64,000 nt of DNA from Gonocerus acuteangulatus (Eukaryota > Arthropoda > Insecta > Hemiptera > Coreidae), in the NCBI GenBank assembly GCA_946811695.1, contig OX328124.1, positions 55,620,603 to 55,684,602 on the forward strand, read 5' to 3'. The position numbers and the translations under genes are program-made. Positions within the stretch are counted from its first letter, which is position 1, and every line of letters begins with the position of its first letter. Below are positions 21,280 to 35,700 of this stretch, piece after piece. A model generated the notes under the pieces. That model worked only from the letters and a program-made list of their open reading frames with translations. It did not search any database and was not told the origin of the DNA.

Positions 21280-23084
21280 CATGAAAACTGTTAACACCCA
21301 CAGGTTAGAAGCGGAAATTCCTCAATCTAAAGCAAGACTCTCAAAGTCAATTCAAAATACAAACACGCTTCTCAATTACTTGTCATGTTTTATTGAAAAA
21401 AAAATGCAATCAAAATAACAGCAAGATATTAAAAACTAAGGCAAACCGAGAAAAAAAAAACAATTAAGAACAAAGGTAAACAGAGATAAAAAAAATCTCT
21501 TTCTCTTGGCAAGCTATATTTCTAACAATGAATTGTTTTTCTTATTTTACTTAATCTGTTTTATTGTCAAATACATTATCGTATAACTATAAGCAATTAA
21601 AACAAGGAATAAAAACAGGCAAAAAGAACAGTTCGAATAAACGACATCAATTACTTCAAATTTTAAGCACTTATTTATCCGATTGACATCAAAACTTTCT
21701 TTAGAACCTTTTTTATAGAACATTTAGTAAGCTTTCGAATGGTAACCTTTCGCTTCCCAAGATTGCCAACGGTTTTCGAGATAATAACGAAAGTATAAAA
21801 GGTTACCAAAACTTTTCTTGTCTGTTAATAAAATATTTTATTCTAACCCTTCCTTTACTCCAAACGTAACCAAATTTTCAACATATTAGTGTTGATAAAA
21901 TTCGAACATGCAGAAAATGTTTCAACTGAATCCCATAATTCTAAATACCAAAATCAAAGACAAAAAGAACAGTTCGAATAAGCGAAATCAATTACTTTAA
22001 AGTTTTAAGCACTTATATCTCCGATTGACATCGCCTAATCAAAACTTTCATCAGAACCATTTTTGTAGAGAATTTAGTGAGCTTTCTAATGGTCATCTTC
22101 CATTTCCCAAGATTCTCAACCTTTTTCGAGATATTAAGGAAAGTATACAAAGTTACCAAAACTTTTTATGTCTGTTAATAAAATATTTTATTCTAACCCT
22201 TCCTAAACTCCAAACGTAACAAAAATTTCAACATATTAGTTTTAATGAAAGTAGAACATGCAGAAAATGTTTCAACTGAATCCCATGATTCTAAGTACCC
22301 AAACCAAAAACGGTATGCAAAAACTATTTTTCCAATTTTCTCGAAAACGGTTAAAGCTATCCCCTTGAAAATGGTTTCATTCGTTTTCCTAGCCCAAGAA
22401 ACCTATAAAACGAGTACTTACAAGCTTATGAACTCAAAAACGTAAGCGTTACGATTTTTTTTCGAACGAAGAATCGACTGTTAGGCGGTACGTAGTTCGC
22501 CGGGTCAGCTAGTGATAAATAAAAATCAATATGTTCCATGTTAGAAAGTGAATAATTGTTCATAATAATGTTAAAGGAATAAAAAAGCTAAATATATGTT
22601 ATGTGTGTTGGATATGACTAGATAAGACTCCAGAGGAACAATAATGATTACGAGAATGTAACGCAACTTCATTCACAAAGTTAATTAAAAATGTGTTATA
22701 TATATTCAGAGCTGTAATGTACTCGGCATTCCAGCTGAGGAATCACTGACTAAACACCTTATGCAGAAAGAAAACCTTGGGCATGAAGCTGGGTAAATTA
22801 GAGTACTGAATAAAGTGAGAACTTCTGAAAGAGTTTAGAAATAAGAGAAAAGGTCTAAATCGCGTGATATTAGGATGCTTTCGATAAAGGATATTTCTCG
22901 AGTTATGTGAGAAGCTTAGAATAGAAACCATACATATTTCACCTTCATTGAAACAAAGAAACACTTCCAAATTTTCAAACACCGTTTTCTGTGACTGATG
23001 TAGTCCTATTGAAATTGGTACCTTAACTTTTTTCAATTTAATAATCACTTTCCTCTTACCTTTATGAAAAATTGCTTCAAATCT

Positions 23085-23143
<59 letters not shown>

Positions 23144-24680
23144 CTAGCTGACCCGGCAAACGTTGTTTTGCCTTTAAATTATTTCTAGTACTCATCTAGG
23201 TAGTCAAATAAAAATTAACTAACTTATTGTAAGTGTGTGGGGATGTGGTCTATGACTGAAAGAGGAATAGAGCGCTGTGAACGATGACCTATAAAAATAG
23301 CAAAACACCGAAGATCCATTTTTATAACTAATTTTACTTGATTCATATATTTATATTCTACATTAGTATCTTAACTAATATATTTAAAATTATATCTCTA
23401 TCACTAATTATGACAATAAAAAAAAATTGCCATATAAATTATTTCGAATATTTTGGTAGTAAAGTAAAAATAATTAACTTATTGTAACTATGTGGGGATG
23501 TGATCTATGACTGAAAGAGGAATAGAGCGCTGTCCTATAAATATATAAATATAAATATGAGCCTATAAAAATAACAAAACACCAAACATCCATTTTTATA
23601 ACTAATTTTACTTGATTCATATATTTATAATTATATGTCCAACATGAATTATGACAATAGACAGAAAAAAAACAAATCAATTTCTTAGTGCAATGGAGTG
23701 CACGATATTTTTAGTTAGTCCATCTTTGGCCAACACAAACAAACTGGATGGCTTACCCACGCGAGAACATGTCACGTATGATTGTCCATGGGAAAAACAC
23801 GCCATGCCCAAATCTAAGCCACAAACAGACATCGTTTGGCCTTGCAACTTAATGCTTGTCATTGCGAATGCCAATCTAATTGGAAATTGAACACGTTTAA
23901 ATGCTTTTAGCACATCTGTGGGAATAATAGGGATTCTTGGTAGCAATAAATTTTCGACTTGGAACTTGCCATTCAAAATTCCTGCTTCGACAACGTTTTT
24001 CATTAATTTGTTAATAACTAATCAGGTACCTCTGCACAGCCGTGGTCGGTTCCAATTACGAAGTAAAATAACCGGAAATCCAACCTTGAGTAGTAAATAG
24101 TGTGGTGGTATCCCTGGCAAATCCAATGAGTTCAAAAACTCTGTTGGATAATTTACAGCTTCGTTGGCATCGCAAACTGTATCGATAGATTTGTACGACA
24201 TCAAGTCCCCTGGCAAGAACTCTTGTATCTTGATATTCAAATCGTTGACGTCCACATATTTTGCTCCAAAAATTGCTCTTTCTGCCAGCCACTCATGATT
24301 CATGTATCGTGTGTGTACTTTGGGAAATATCTGGTCAATGAGATTATTTTGCAAATAAATGATTGTGCAAAAATCGGTCGGTAATTATATGCATCCAGTA
24401 TTTTCGTGTACACCAACTTTTCCATCGCCGAAATCTAACAGCTGTTTTGGGAATGTTTCAGCGGATGGATCTTGATGCATTTGAACGCGCATATTTACTT
24501 TTGGTTGTACTTTTTCAACATTACGCCAAAGTGGCGATGATTCTAAGCAAGCGATGATGTCATCGGAGTACGTTGAACGTGAAATGATGGGAAGAGTTTG
24601 TCTGAAATCACCTGAAAGGAGTAACAGAATGCCGCCAAATAGTTTGTCGTTGTTTTTATGTGCTTCAATGTCCCATTCAA

Positions 24681-24717
<37 letters not shown>

Positions 24718-27458
24718 TATTAAATTAAGTATAAAGGAAATATATTATGAATGTACTTTAAATATTTTATAAAATGAATTGGAGCTTTGCAGAGCAACTA
24801 ATTTTGTACTAATATTTATTGCTTGTTTACAGCATTTAAGAGTAAACAATTACATGGTTATCATATCTGTTGCTAATGTGAGTATGGACACAATTTCACT
24901 CTGTAATGTTCCCGTATCCCATATTGTATAGCCTTGTTTCTTTTACCCCTGGGAACAATATCAATAGTAATAAACTTGATTATTTTTCAGAGAAATAAAA
25001 CCTTTTCTCTGGTTGAAAAAAGTCACAAAAGTACATCTCAAGCCATTGATTATAAAATATTCGTATTTATTAAAATTGTATTCAGCACTTTTTAATGAGG
25101 AAAGTAACATTCGTATAATAATAATAATAATATATTCATATCATAATATATTCTATTTTATTTTTAACTTGTGTTATCCCTGGAACAACAACAAGTTTTG
25201 AATAAATGACATTCTCATAGATTCAGGTAAATATTATAATATTCAATTTACCTGTATATCCAATCTTTTATAGGAACTTTGTACTTTGTAAATGCCCTGC
25301 TCTTTAATAACTGGTGAATACAATGTACTGGCAAGAAACCTTGAATATTAGCATTTAAATTCAATGTAACAGGCACTTTTACTGCATGAGCTGTAACAAC
25401 CTGAAACAATTATTAACAACATGTGATTTATAACAAAAACATTTTAGATGTTTTTAAATACGACAAGGTAAATACGTTTTATTCATGTAATCTTTTGAAG
25501 TTATCTTTTATCCAAAGAGTCATGCTAACTCAAGTGAGTATTTAATCTCAAGCCAATCATTTTATTCCCAAATCACTAATATAATATTTTCTAATAATTG
25601 ATCTTAAAAATATGAGTCAGTATTTCCTCACTTCAATCAGGAGCAACTGTTTCCTGAGAGGTGGGTATATTGGTAAAATTCAGAATCTAGAGGATCAAAG
25701 AAAGGTTGAAAATTTTACAAGAAATATACTTACTTTTGGGGATTATTGAAATTTCCAAACTTCTAATTCATGTTTTCAGTCTGAATTTTGTGAATTAGGA
25801 GCAAACCAATTTAATCATTCATGCCGAGAATAAGGGGGTCTTGCCAAAGGATTTATGAATATCTTTTCTGAACTAAAATATTTGTGTATTACTGGATTTA
25901 TTTTAGGGTGCACTTTTCTCTCTTGTTATCAGCAGAAAACGGATAGTCAGACTAAGCGGGAGTGATGTTTATGAAAATAACACACAGCAAACAACACAAC
26001 TAGGAAGAGAAACTAAACCCCAAAAATAACGAAGCCCAGAGAAGCAGTTTTGCACAAATAAATTGATATAAAATGATGGTTGGTTGTCTAGTGAAGGTTC
26101 CCGGGCCTTTGCCCGAGAAGGCCCGAGTAAACCTCTCTGAGTTATAGGAGGACACTCAGGATGAGATGGTGACCTCAAAAACGTTCTATTATTAAAAAAT
26201 ATATACTGTGGTGTTTTAAAGGGGAAGAATAAGAAAATTGAATTATATTTGAAAGTTAATATAGAAAAAGAAAAGAATAAAAAAGTTATTCTAGGAAAAG
26301 TTGATTTAGAAAAGTTTATATTATTATTTTCATTATATCTCAGGGTTCATTTAAAATTACCAAACTCACCACATACGGACTTATGAATAACCATTTGAAT
26401 AATTAAATTAATTTAATAAATTTCCTGAAATAAAAGCATGAGAAATATATGATTAGAATCATCTCTTACCATTTGTCATTTTATGTGTTGAGACCATATT
26501 AAATACCAGGAGAAAGGTTCATTATAAATAAAAAAGAGTTGGAAATAATTGACTTATATTGAAGAAAAGATATAATTTTAGATTTTGCATGGCTGTGATA
26601 TAAAAAGAATATAAAAATAGTGCTTGACTCACATATTTGTATCAATGTTGGGTTATCTTAGAAAAATCAGAACATGTTTAAAATATTAACTTATATATTA
26701 AAATATAACTATTGGCCATTGTGAAATTTTAGATAGCTTTAAGAGTTTAATTAAAGATTGGCAGTGAGTGAGTTATACTCAGCTTGTTTTACGGATGATG
26801 TTCTTGAAGTGAAGAGGCAGGCTGCTTGTAGTCGTGTTGAGGAGATGGATGGTCGGCTGTTAGATCTTGGAGTTGTGTCTCCCCATCATGTCCAGGTGAA
26901 GTGCTTGGGGTCGGCTGACCAGTTGATTCTGCAAAGGGTGCTCTCTCGCCCTTGGCTGGCGTCGAAGTGAGAACGAGTGCTCTGGCCCTTCGTTGGCGCT
27001 GAAGTGAGAGTGAGTGGTGGGGGAAGGCCCTACTTATAGAGGCGTACTCCCACCATACCAAGGGTGTCTGACTTCTTTGTCCTTCCCTGGATTTTCCTGT
27101 TCATACTTGGAAACACCTCTATCGTTATCTTCCTGGGAACTTGTATACCTTATCGCTCCTAGCCGAGATATTTGGACTCTTCTATTTACTTAACACTGCC
27201 TTTTTGAAAAAATAAATACTGCCAAATTAAGCACTGCCAATTGCTATCTCTTTTATTACTCTTTTATTTATTTTATTGATTGACAAATGATAATATTTGT
27301 GATGGACTTATGAAATATAAGTTAGCCTTTATTTTGAATAGGAATGCTACTCTTTGCTATGCCAGAAACTGACTCTTTCTAGAGCACCCCCTTTTAGATC
27401 ATTACATTTCGGGTGGGCTCCGGTGTAAAAAAAAAATTAAAACTGCTTCGCATGTTTA

Positions 27459-27497
<39 letters not shown>

Positions 27498-29657
27498 ATT
27501 TGGTCTAAAGATTTTGTTTTCCGGCTCCGGGTAGCATTACTATTCAATATAATTTTTTATAAGTGGTTTAATTTTAAAAGTTTAAATTTTTTTCTTAATT
27601 TGCTCTAAATTAAATTATAAATATTCTAACAAGTATTAATAAAAATTATAAATTATGTCTTATAACAAAAAAAATTTTCATACAATAATAGAATTTACAT
27701 TTACAACACATGTTGTATGGCTGTATACTTCTTATTCCATTACTAAGTCACTTATATCATAACATTTTTTTTTTTTTTTTTTTAAATATTTTTATCTATT
27801 TACATATACATTTTTTTTTTTTTTTTTTTTTAATCTTTAATGTTACCCTTAATCCCATAATTAATAATTTTAATTTCAAATTAACAACATAATATAATCA
27901 AAAAATATCTACTACGACAAAACAAAAAAAAATAAGTATAGCTTAAAGCTGAGCCTCCCGGGCTCATTTAATCTTAAGTTTTATTATTATTTATTTATTT
28001 ATACTTTATGTACAACAAGTTTTCTTTTTAAGTTCATTCTGGCCTTCACTCGCACTTAAGCATTTTACCCAATGCATTTGACATGACTCTAATAATTGTT
28101 CAAGAAAGTTTGTTCCCTCACTAGCCCATTTTAAAAAAATTGAAATTCTAATGTAATTAAATAATTTGTCAAAAGTTTATCAGTCCTTGTCGGTGTCAAC
28201 TTGTTTGTCAGTCACTCCTTCTTTCTACATTTCATTTAAAAACTTCTCCTTCCACTTCAATAATTATTAAACTCCTTCCATTTCTCATTAATTATTAAAT
28301 ATCAAACTCCTTCCACATCAATAATTATTATTAATTAATTTCCCCCCTTTTATTATAATATAATATAATATAATATTTCCCAATTCATAGATAAGGTACT
28401 CCGGCCTCTTCATGGGTCCGTGAGCCTTTAATACAAAACAAATAATAGGTACTCCGGCCTCTTCATGGGTCCGTGAGCCCTCAATATAAAATAAATTTTC
28501 AAATATATCAAAATATATGAAATATTTTTCTCCTTCCCCTTACTTCAATTAATTATTTACTCCTACTTCTTCATTTAATTATATTAACTTTTGAAAAAGG
28601 TTTTTTCCCTTTAAATATTTATTAACTGTCCTTGTCAAAGTCTGTCTTTATCTTTATTTATACAATTACTAAGTTTTATTTATTTTATTCTTTATTTAAA
28701 ACGTAATTTACCATTAATTATTCTCTTCATTAATTCATTATAGCCTTATTGGCTTCACGCAGGAGCTGCATAACTAAGCACTTTCCTCAGAATTTGGGTA
28801 GTGTAGACTGCTTTCCAGAACAATTTGCTTAAAATATCCTACATAAATAAAATAAAAACAAGAATAGATCTCTTTTAAATTTGTAATGAGTAACTGATCA
28901 ATTATTAATTTGCTTCCAGAGCTATGTTTACACATGGTACCTACTACACTACGTAATAAATACAAAAAACCTCATATTATTTTGATCTAACGCAGGAACA
29001 GGATACAGTCCCTCTAGATACAAAGCGCTCCTTGCGGCGGCTTTGTGAACCTACGTCTGGCGGGTTTTTCTATTGAAATATATTACAAAGTAAACCCCCG
29101 CTTTCCGATTGACCGATTCAGCTCATTTTTACAACACTTCTTTCTCATGAGTTACCCACGACTTATACCGCGTTTCGTTTCAATACAGCAGAAATTACAA
29201 CCGGTATGAGTATATTAGGAATTTGGGTCCGGAGTAAACCCCCCCTTCTAATGAACCGATTTAGTTTATTTTTACAACACATATATACCTGTAGATTAAC
29301 ACTACGAATACCGAGTTTCGTCGAAATATACCAAAAATCACGCATGGTAGTGGCGAATTGGTATTGTGGGTCCGGAGTAAACCCCCCTCCTAATGAACCG
29401 ATTTAGTTCATTTTTATATCTCACTTTTTTCTCTATATTACCACTACGAATACCAAGTTTCGTTGAAATATAACAAATATTACGGCTGACATGGTCAAAT
29501 TAGTGTTTTGGGTTCGGGGTAAACCCCCCCTTCCGGTGGACCGACTTTGGTGGTTAACGAACTCGTTCAATCGTTTGATGAGAGAATACTACAATCCAAG
29601 TTTCGTGGCGAAGAAACAAAAACTCTGGCCTGTATCGTGTTAACGGACACATATATA

Positions 29658-29711
<54 letters not shown>

Positions 29712-32700
29712 TAAATTGATAGATATATATAAATTTTAACGGGGGTCATTTTTGGTGTCTACTAGGTAGGATCGATAAAGATTTGAAGAAATTTGAAACA
29801 TGAGTCCAACCTCAATAGCTACTTTCCTTCGGAGGAAAGTGCTAAAAGGCATTTCACGAAAAATGTATTCCCTTTAAAAAAGTGAAATTCGTGTAAATAT
29901 ACAGTGAGCAGGGCAAGATTAGACATTGTGAGGACTACAGTAGCTTTTTTTCCAAGAACTCTCTACTAGAGTTGAAAATTTGCCCTCACTCGCTGTGTTA
30001 ATCATTGTAGACTCACTTGAAATTTTAAATAACAACATATACAACTGACAACACCAAGTCCACGGGAAGAAAAAAGTGACTCTCCCAAGAGAACTATCAA
30101 AAACTCTCCTATTTTTCGGACTGATTCTTTAGCTATGTTTTACCGGCTCATAGAAAATGGATATCATAGAATAAGAAAATAACGTGCGACTCGGAAGAGG
30201 TGCGTTAAATTAAACAATTTTCATACCCATTCAATTGAACGATACCAGAACTTATAAAATGGCGCCATTTTAATTATCTTTTTTTTTTTTCTTTTTTTTT
30301 TTTTTTTAATCGAATCCACCATCTCCCTCATTCTAGAGATGATATTGGTATTTTTGAAATTTTTTCGAGAACTTCAAAGGCTTCATTTATAAATTTGTTT
30401 TTAGAACTGTTTTCGATTTTGTTAAAGAAAATATAACAAAACTGACATTTTTTTTTTTTTTTTTTTTTTTTTTGTAATTCGAATATAAAAAACATTATCC
30501 CGTATAAACATTTTACTATGGGTGAATTTGGAACAGGCAGAAAAACACATACACAGAGTTATATGAAAGTTACAATATTGCATACGTTTTCAACATTAGA
30601 ACGTCCAGAAAAATAGTTTTGCTAAAAGTGTGCCATATGTTTTTTTTTGTTCGACTTAGCCCTTAGAAACTTCATTGAATAATTCCTTCAACGGTCCACT
30701 AAAATTCTGTTTGGTAAATTTTTTGATTTTATGTTTCCATTCAAATGTTTTGATCTGACATCTTGAAAGTTCATTTCCTCTGCTATTGCGATTACTGCAA
30801 ATGCTATTATTAACGTATATTGATTTTTAAAAACTCATATTCGAGGAACGGCTAGCTCGTTGAATAAGATATTTATTTAGTTTCTAAAGAGTGATACAAA
30901 ATTTCCGTACTCTGAAAGGTAGATAGTGAAAAATAGGAACAAGCCTCAATGGATCCGGTATTGTCTTTACTAATCCGGTAAAGCAACTCACTTATTGTAC
31001 ATTATATTATACGGGTGCTTTCCTGCTGTATTTCAGTCCCGTTGCCCTTATGATTGTATCAGGAATATAAGATTCCGTCATGCAGGAGCTGCATAACTAA
31101 GCACTTTCCTCAGAATTTGGGTAGTGTAGACTGCTTTCCAGAACAATTTGCTTAAAATATCCTACATAAATAAAATAAAAACGTGAATAGTTCTCATTTT
31201 GTAATGAGTAACTGATCAATTATTAATTTGCATCCAGAGTTATGTTTACACATGGTACCTACTACACTACGTAATAAATACAAAAATCCTCATATTATCG
31301 TATTTTGATCTAACGCAGGAACAGGATACAGTCACTCTAGTGGTAGAAAGCGCTCCTTGCGGCGGCTTTGTGAACCTACGTCTGCCGGCTTTTCTATTCA
31401 AATATATTACAAATTAAACCCCCGCTTTCCGATTGACCGATTCAGCTCATTTTTACAACACTTCTTTCTCATGAGTTACCCACGACGTATACCGCGTTTC
31501 GTTACAATGCAGCAGAAATTACGACCGGTATGAGTATATTAGGAATTTGGGTCCGGAGTAAACCCCCCCTTCTAATGAACCGATTTAGTTTATTTTTGCA
31601 ACACATATTTACCTGTAGATTACCACTACGAATACCGAGTTTCGTCGAAATATACCAAAAATCACGGCTGGTAGTGGCGAATTGGTATTGTGGGTCCGGA
31701 GTAAACCCCCCCCCTCCTAATGAACCGATTTCGTTTATTTTTACAACACATATTTACCTGTGGGTTAGCACTAAGAATACCGAGTTTCGTCGAAATATAC
31801 CAAAAATCACGGCTGGGAGTGGCGAATTGGTATTGTGGGTCCAGAGTAAACCCCCCCTTCTAATGAACCGATTTTTATATCTCACTTTTCTCTCTATATT
31901 AACACTACGAATACCTAGTTTCGTTGAAATATAACAAATATTACGGCTGACATAGTCAAATAAGTGTTTTGGGTTCGGGGTAAACCCCCCCTTCCGGTAG
32001 ACCGACTTTGGTGGTTAACGAACTCGTTCAATCGTTTGCTAATTGAATGCTATATACCAAGTTTCGTGACGAAAAACCAAAAACTCTGGCCGCTATCGTG
32101 TTAACAGACACATATATATATATATATATATGCATATATATATATATATATAGATATATATAAATTTTAACGGGGGTCATTTTCGGTGTCTACTAGGTAG
32201 GATCGATAAAGATTTGAAGAAATTTTTCAAAAATTCCGTCATGAGTCCAACCTCAATAGCTACTTTCCTTCGGAGGAAAGTGCTAAAAGGATAATATAAT
32301 GACTTTTTTAGTAACATTTTTTGTTTTTAGTGTACGGTTGTGCACACGATTTTTAAAAATAAAATAAAAATGAAATAAAATATGGGTTTTGCCTCTCGTA
32401 ATTTTGAAAATGGTATCTAAAAAAAATTATAAACATTGGTTTTTATCAATAAACCATAGAATTTTGATAGGTAATATAATTTAAATATTAATAAATTTAT
32501 TATTTATTTGTCCCTATCCACTCAAGTCCGGTGGATAAAACAGAGAGGTTTTATCGTTATACTTTACTGGTTAAATTTTTTATTTCATCATCTTTGGTCG
32601 GTTGATGATAATATTTGAGGAGAATCGAATGAAACATTCCCTGAATAATTCCTTTTTTATCTTTATTCTTATATCCCAGGTCGATCTTAATAAGGGGACA

Positions 32701-35700
32701 TTTAATATACAATTGTATGTTTACTTTTGCTGTTTCTTTTATTAAAATATTGTTTTTAAATAAATGGTTTAAAATAAAATCTTCAACAGTTGTTAACCAA
32801 TCTATGTTAAATTTTGTTGTTTCATTTTTCTTAAATAATTTGTTTAAAATATAATTTTCGGCGGAAGTGAATAAGTTATTGTTTAATTTTGTTGTAATTT
32901 TATTTATTTTGAATAAATTATTTAAAATATAAATTTCATCGGAATTAAATAGATCGTTGGACACAGCAGTTATTTTAGGACTAGTTTGATCATTTATCAT
33001 TAAAGAAACAGGTTTACTTTTATGGATTACAAGAGGAGTTGGTTTGATTTCACGGAGCGTCATTATGGTCCTTAATTTTTCTGATTCTGCTTTTAATTCG
33101 GTTCTTGTATTTTGGGATTCTAAATTTAGCTTTTCTATTAATTCGTTTTTATCACTTAACATTTGGGCCATCATTTGTTTCATCATTAACTGCATCTTCG
33201 CGAACCCCGAATTTATTATTATTATTTCCTCCTGGGTGAAAGGTCTATTACCTTCGTTATGTTCCATATTGTTAAAATAAGTAATTTTAATATAAAAAAA
33301 ATTATAAATATGATCCAAAAATTAATAAATAAAATATAAAAAGATACAGAAATAAATATAAATAATTATATCTATCATTAGCGCATCTTTCAAAATTGCC
33401 ATCACATTTCCCAACATTGATCCAATTATGTGGTCGTTGCAAAATTGTCCAGCTGACAAAACAAATATATAAAAACTTAAATAAAAATAATTTAATAAAT
33501 ATCACAGCTAAAAATAAACTATTTGCTAAAAATTTAATATCACTCAAAAAATTTTATTTTTCATAAAAATTTATGTTTTGAACCTTAAAACACACTTTTT
33601 TAAATATATGGTCTCAAGTTTAAAATCTGAAAACATAAAAACAAAAAATAAAAATTTTAATTCAGGTTTTAAAACACGCGCGCGCCTACTGCAACTCGTC
33701 TCTAGGCTGCAGCGCTGCAATACAAAGCTACGGGAAATATTACGCGACTCAACCTGTTCAGGATTTCGAAGACAGGTTTAGTGGATCGCCCCACGTTGGG
33801 TCACCAAGATGTGGTGTTTTAAAGGGGAAGAATAAGAAAATTGAATTATATTTGAAAGTTAATATAGAAAAAGAAAAGAATAAAAAAGTTATTCTAGGAA
33901 AAGTTGATTTAGAAAAGTTTATATTATTATTTTCATTATATCTCAGGGTTCATTTAAAATTACCAAACTCACCACATACGGACTTATGAATAACCATTTG
34001 AATAATTAAATTAATTTAATAAATTTCCTGAAATAAAAGCATGAGAAATATATGATTAGAATCATCTCTTACCATTTGTCATTTTATGTGTTGAGACCAT
34101 ATTAAATACCAGGAGAAAGGTTCATTATAAATAAAAGAGAGTTGGAAATAATTGACTTATATTGAAGAAAAGATATAATTTTAGATTTTGCATGGCTGTG
34201 ATATAAAAAGAATATAAAAATAGTGCTTGACTCACATATTTGTATCAATGTTGGGTTATCTTAGAAAAATCAGAACATGTTTAAAATATTAACTTATATA
34301 TTAAAATATAACTATTGGCCATTGTGAAATTTTAGATAGCTTTAAGAGTTTAATTAAAGATTGGCAGTGAGTGAGTTATACTCAGCTTGTTTTACGGATG
34401 ATGTTCTTGAAGTGAAGAGGCAGGCTGCTTGTAGTCGTGTTGAGGAGATGGATGGTCGGCTGTTAGATCTTGGAGTTGTGTCTCCCCATCATGTCCAGGT
34501 GAAGTGCTTGGGGTCGGCTGACCAGTTGATTCTGCAAAGGGTGCTCTCTCGCCCTTGGCTGGCGTCGAAGTGAGAACGAGTGCTCTGGCCCTTCGTTGGC
34601 GCTGAAGTGAGAGTGAGTGGTGGGGGAAGGCCCTACTTATAGAGGCGTACTCCCACCACACCAAGGGTGTCTGACTTCTTTGTCCTTCCCTGGATTTTCC
34701 TGTTCATACTTGGAAACACCTCTATCGTTATCTTCCTGGGAACTTGTATACCTTATCGCTCCTAGCCGAGATATTTGGACTCTTCTATTTACTTAACACT
34801 GCCTTTTTGAAAAAATAAATACTGCCAAATTAAGCACTGCCAATTGCTATCTCTTTTATTACTCTTTTATTTATTTTATTGATTGACAAATGATAATATT
34901 TGTGATGGACTTATGAAATATAAGTTAGCCTTTATTTTGAATAGGAATGCTACTCTTTGCTATGCCAGAAACTGACTCTTTCTAGAGCACCCCCTTTTAG
35001 ATCATTACAATACAGTGAAGGTTTTTTATCCTAAGTGAGACAAATATATATAATTATATGATGTGTTTATATGTATGTTTATATAAGTGTCCTTTATGGG
35101 TAGTTCAGGAACTTACTAGTTCAAAAGAACTATTCACGAAGAAGAACTGTTCTGAGCGCTCTTCGTTTTTATGAACTATCGTTCTTTTAACCCCTCCTCA
35201 CCCAACTCCAGGACATAAACGAACTAGGAAGCTGTTATTCTAAAAATTATTCTAGTGTAAGGAAAATTTCAATCATTATATTAAAAATGCTTAATTTGGT
35301 CTATTTCGTAGTTAATAATAAATGGACGTTAAAATTTAAATAAATAAATAATTTGGTATATTTAAAAAAGTGAATATACAACTTACTTGTTCAGTAAATA
35401 TATCATGGGTGAAAACGTGTTTCATTCTAGTCATATTATTATGCCTTATTGGTACTTTCATTCCAAGAGTAGAACAAACTAGTTCGCATATTGCGCTTAA
35501 TTGACTGCTGTGAAAGTGAATTGCCATCAACAGCAACATTTCTCCAAAAGATGATGTTAGTCCACTTGCACTGGAATGCAATATATTTTAAGATCATTCA
35601 ATGCAGAGAATAAATGTTCTAGATCTTAGTAACAAATATTTTTAAAATTTTAATGTCAATATATATATTTTATTTCGCTTAATAAAATAAATAAATAAAC

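Larger units (their letters stand above)
19454..22512 (+). mobile_element. Non-autonomous Helitron derivative with tandem 5' units
   Basis: Starts TCTATTATATAAAAATG and ends in a hairpin (GGCG at 22484-22487 paired with CGCC at 22498-22501), then GGGTCAGCTAG followed by T. TC start, 3' hairpin, CTAG end and a T flank are Helitron hallmarks. The first unit is repeated: starts at 19454, 19718, 19983 and 20247. Inside, a short match to the Rep ORF start (AATAATGGTGCAAGTTTG, also at 63973) is followed by a helicase C-terminus remnant (SVCGIN, HGQ.YVACSRVGK, 20400-20530). An HP1 hairpin (20599-20625) and repeated AT-rich modules follow. The 19454-22512 extent could instead be two adjacent elements. 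INTS2 intron 9. Confidence 0.7.
23144..24680 (-). mobile_element. 3' part of an autonomous-type Helitron (family 2)
   Basis: The 3' end on the - strand is a hairpin (GGCAAA ... TTTGCC, 23155-23172), then GGGTCAGCTAG, then T: a proper Helitron terminus of the same type as at 22512. Upstream (24680-23677) is a helicase ORF. The 5' part stops at a (TA)n run at 24681-24713. The two Helitron tails at 22512 and 23144 face each other about 630 bp apart in INTS2 intron 9. Confidence 0.85.
26203..35013 (-). mobile_element. Young non-autonomous LTR retrotransposon with nested insertions
   Basis: Two 1200-bp LTRs (26207-27406 and 33810-35009) run TG...CA and are flanked by ATAC at 26203-26206 and 35010-35013. 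The element reads on the - strand. A tRNA-type primer site, TGGTGACCCAACGTGGGGC, lies at 33806-33788, three bases from the 5' LTR. The only sizeable ORF (33267-32557) follows. No RT, RNase H or integrase was recognised in the interior, so it must be mobilised in trans. Two HINE-like elements lie inside it. It sits in INTS2 intron 8 in the sense direction. Confidence 0.92.

Noticed and set aside
26758..27061. Overlapping 70- and 90-codon frames in both LTRs
   Set aside because: They are identical in the two copies only because the LTRs are identical, lie in the promoter region, and resemble no protein I know.
31530..31934. 134-codon frame in HINE copy 2
   Set aside because: It is a read-through of three tandem non-coding units whose length happens to stay in frame; the other copies are broken.
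35050..35230. GAAC/GTTC-rich segment as an hAT MITE
   Set aside because: Several short GAAC and GTTC words are present, but no consistent inverted ends or target duplication could be fixed.
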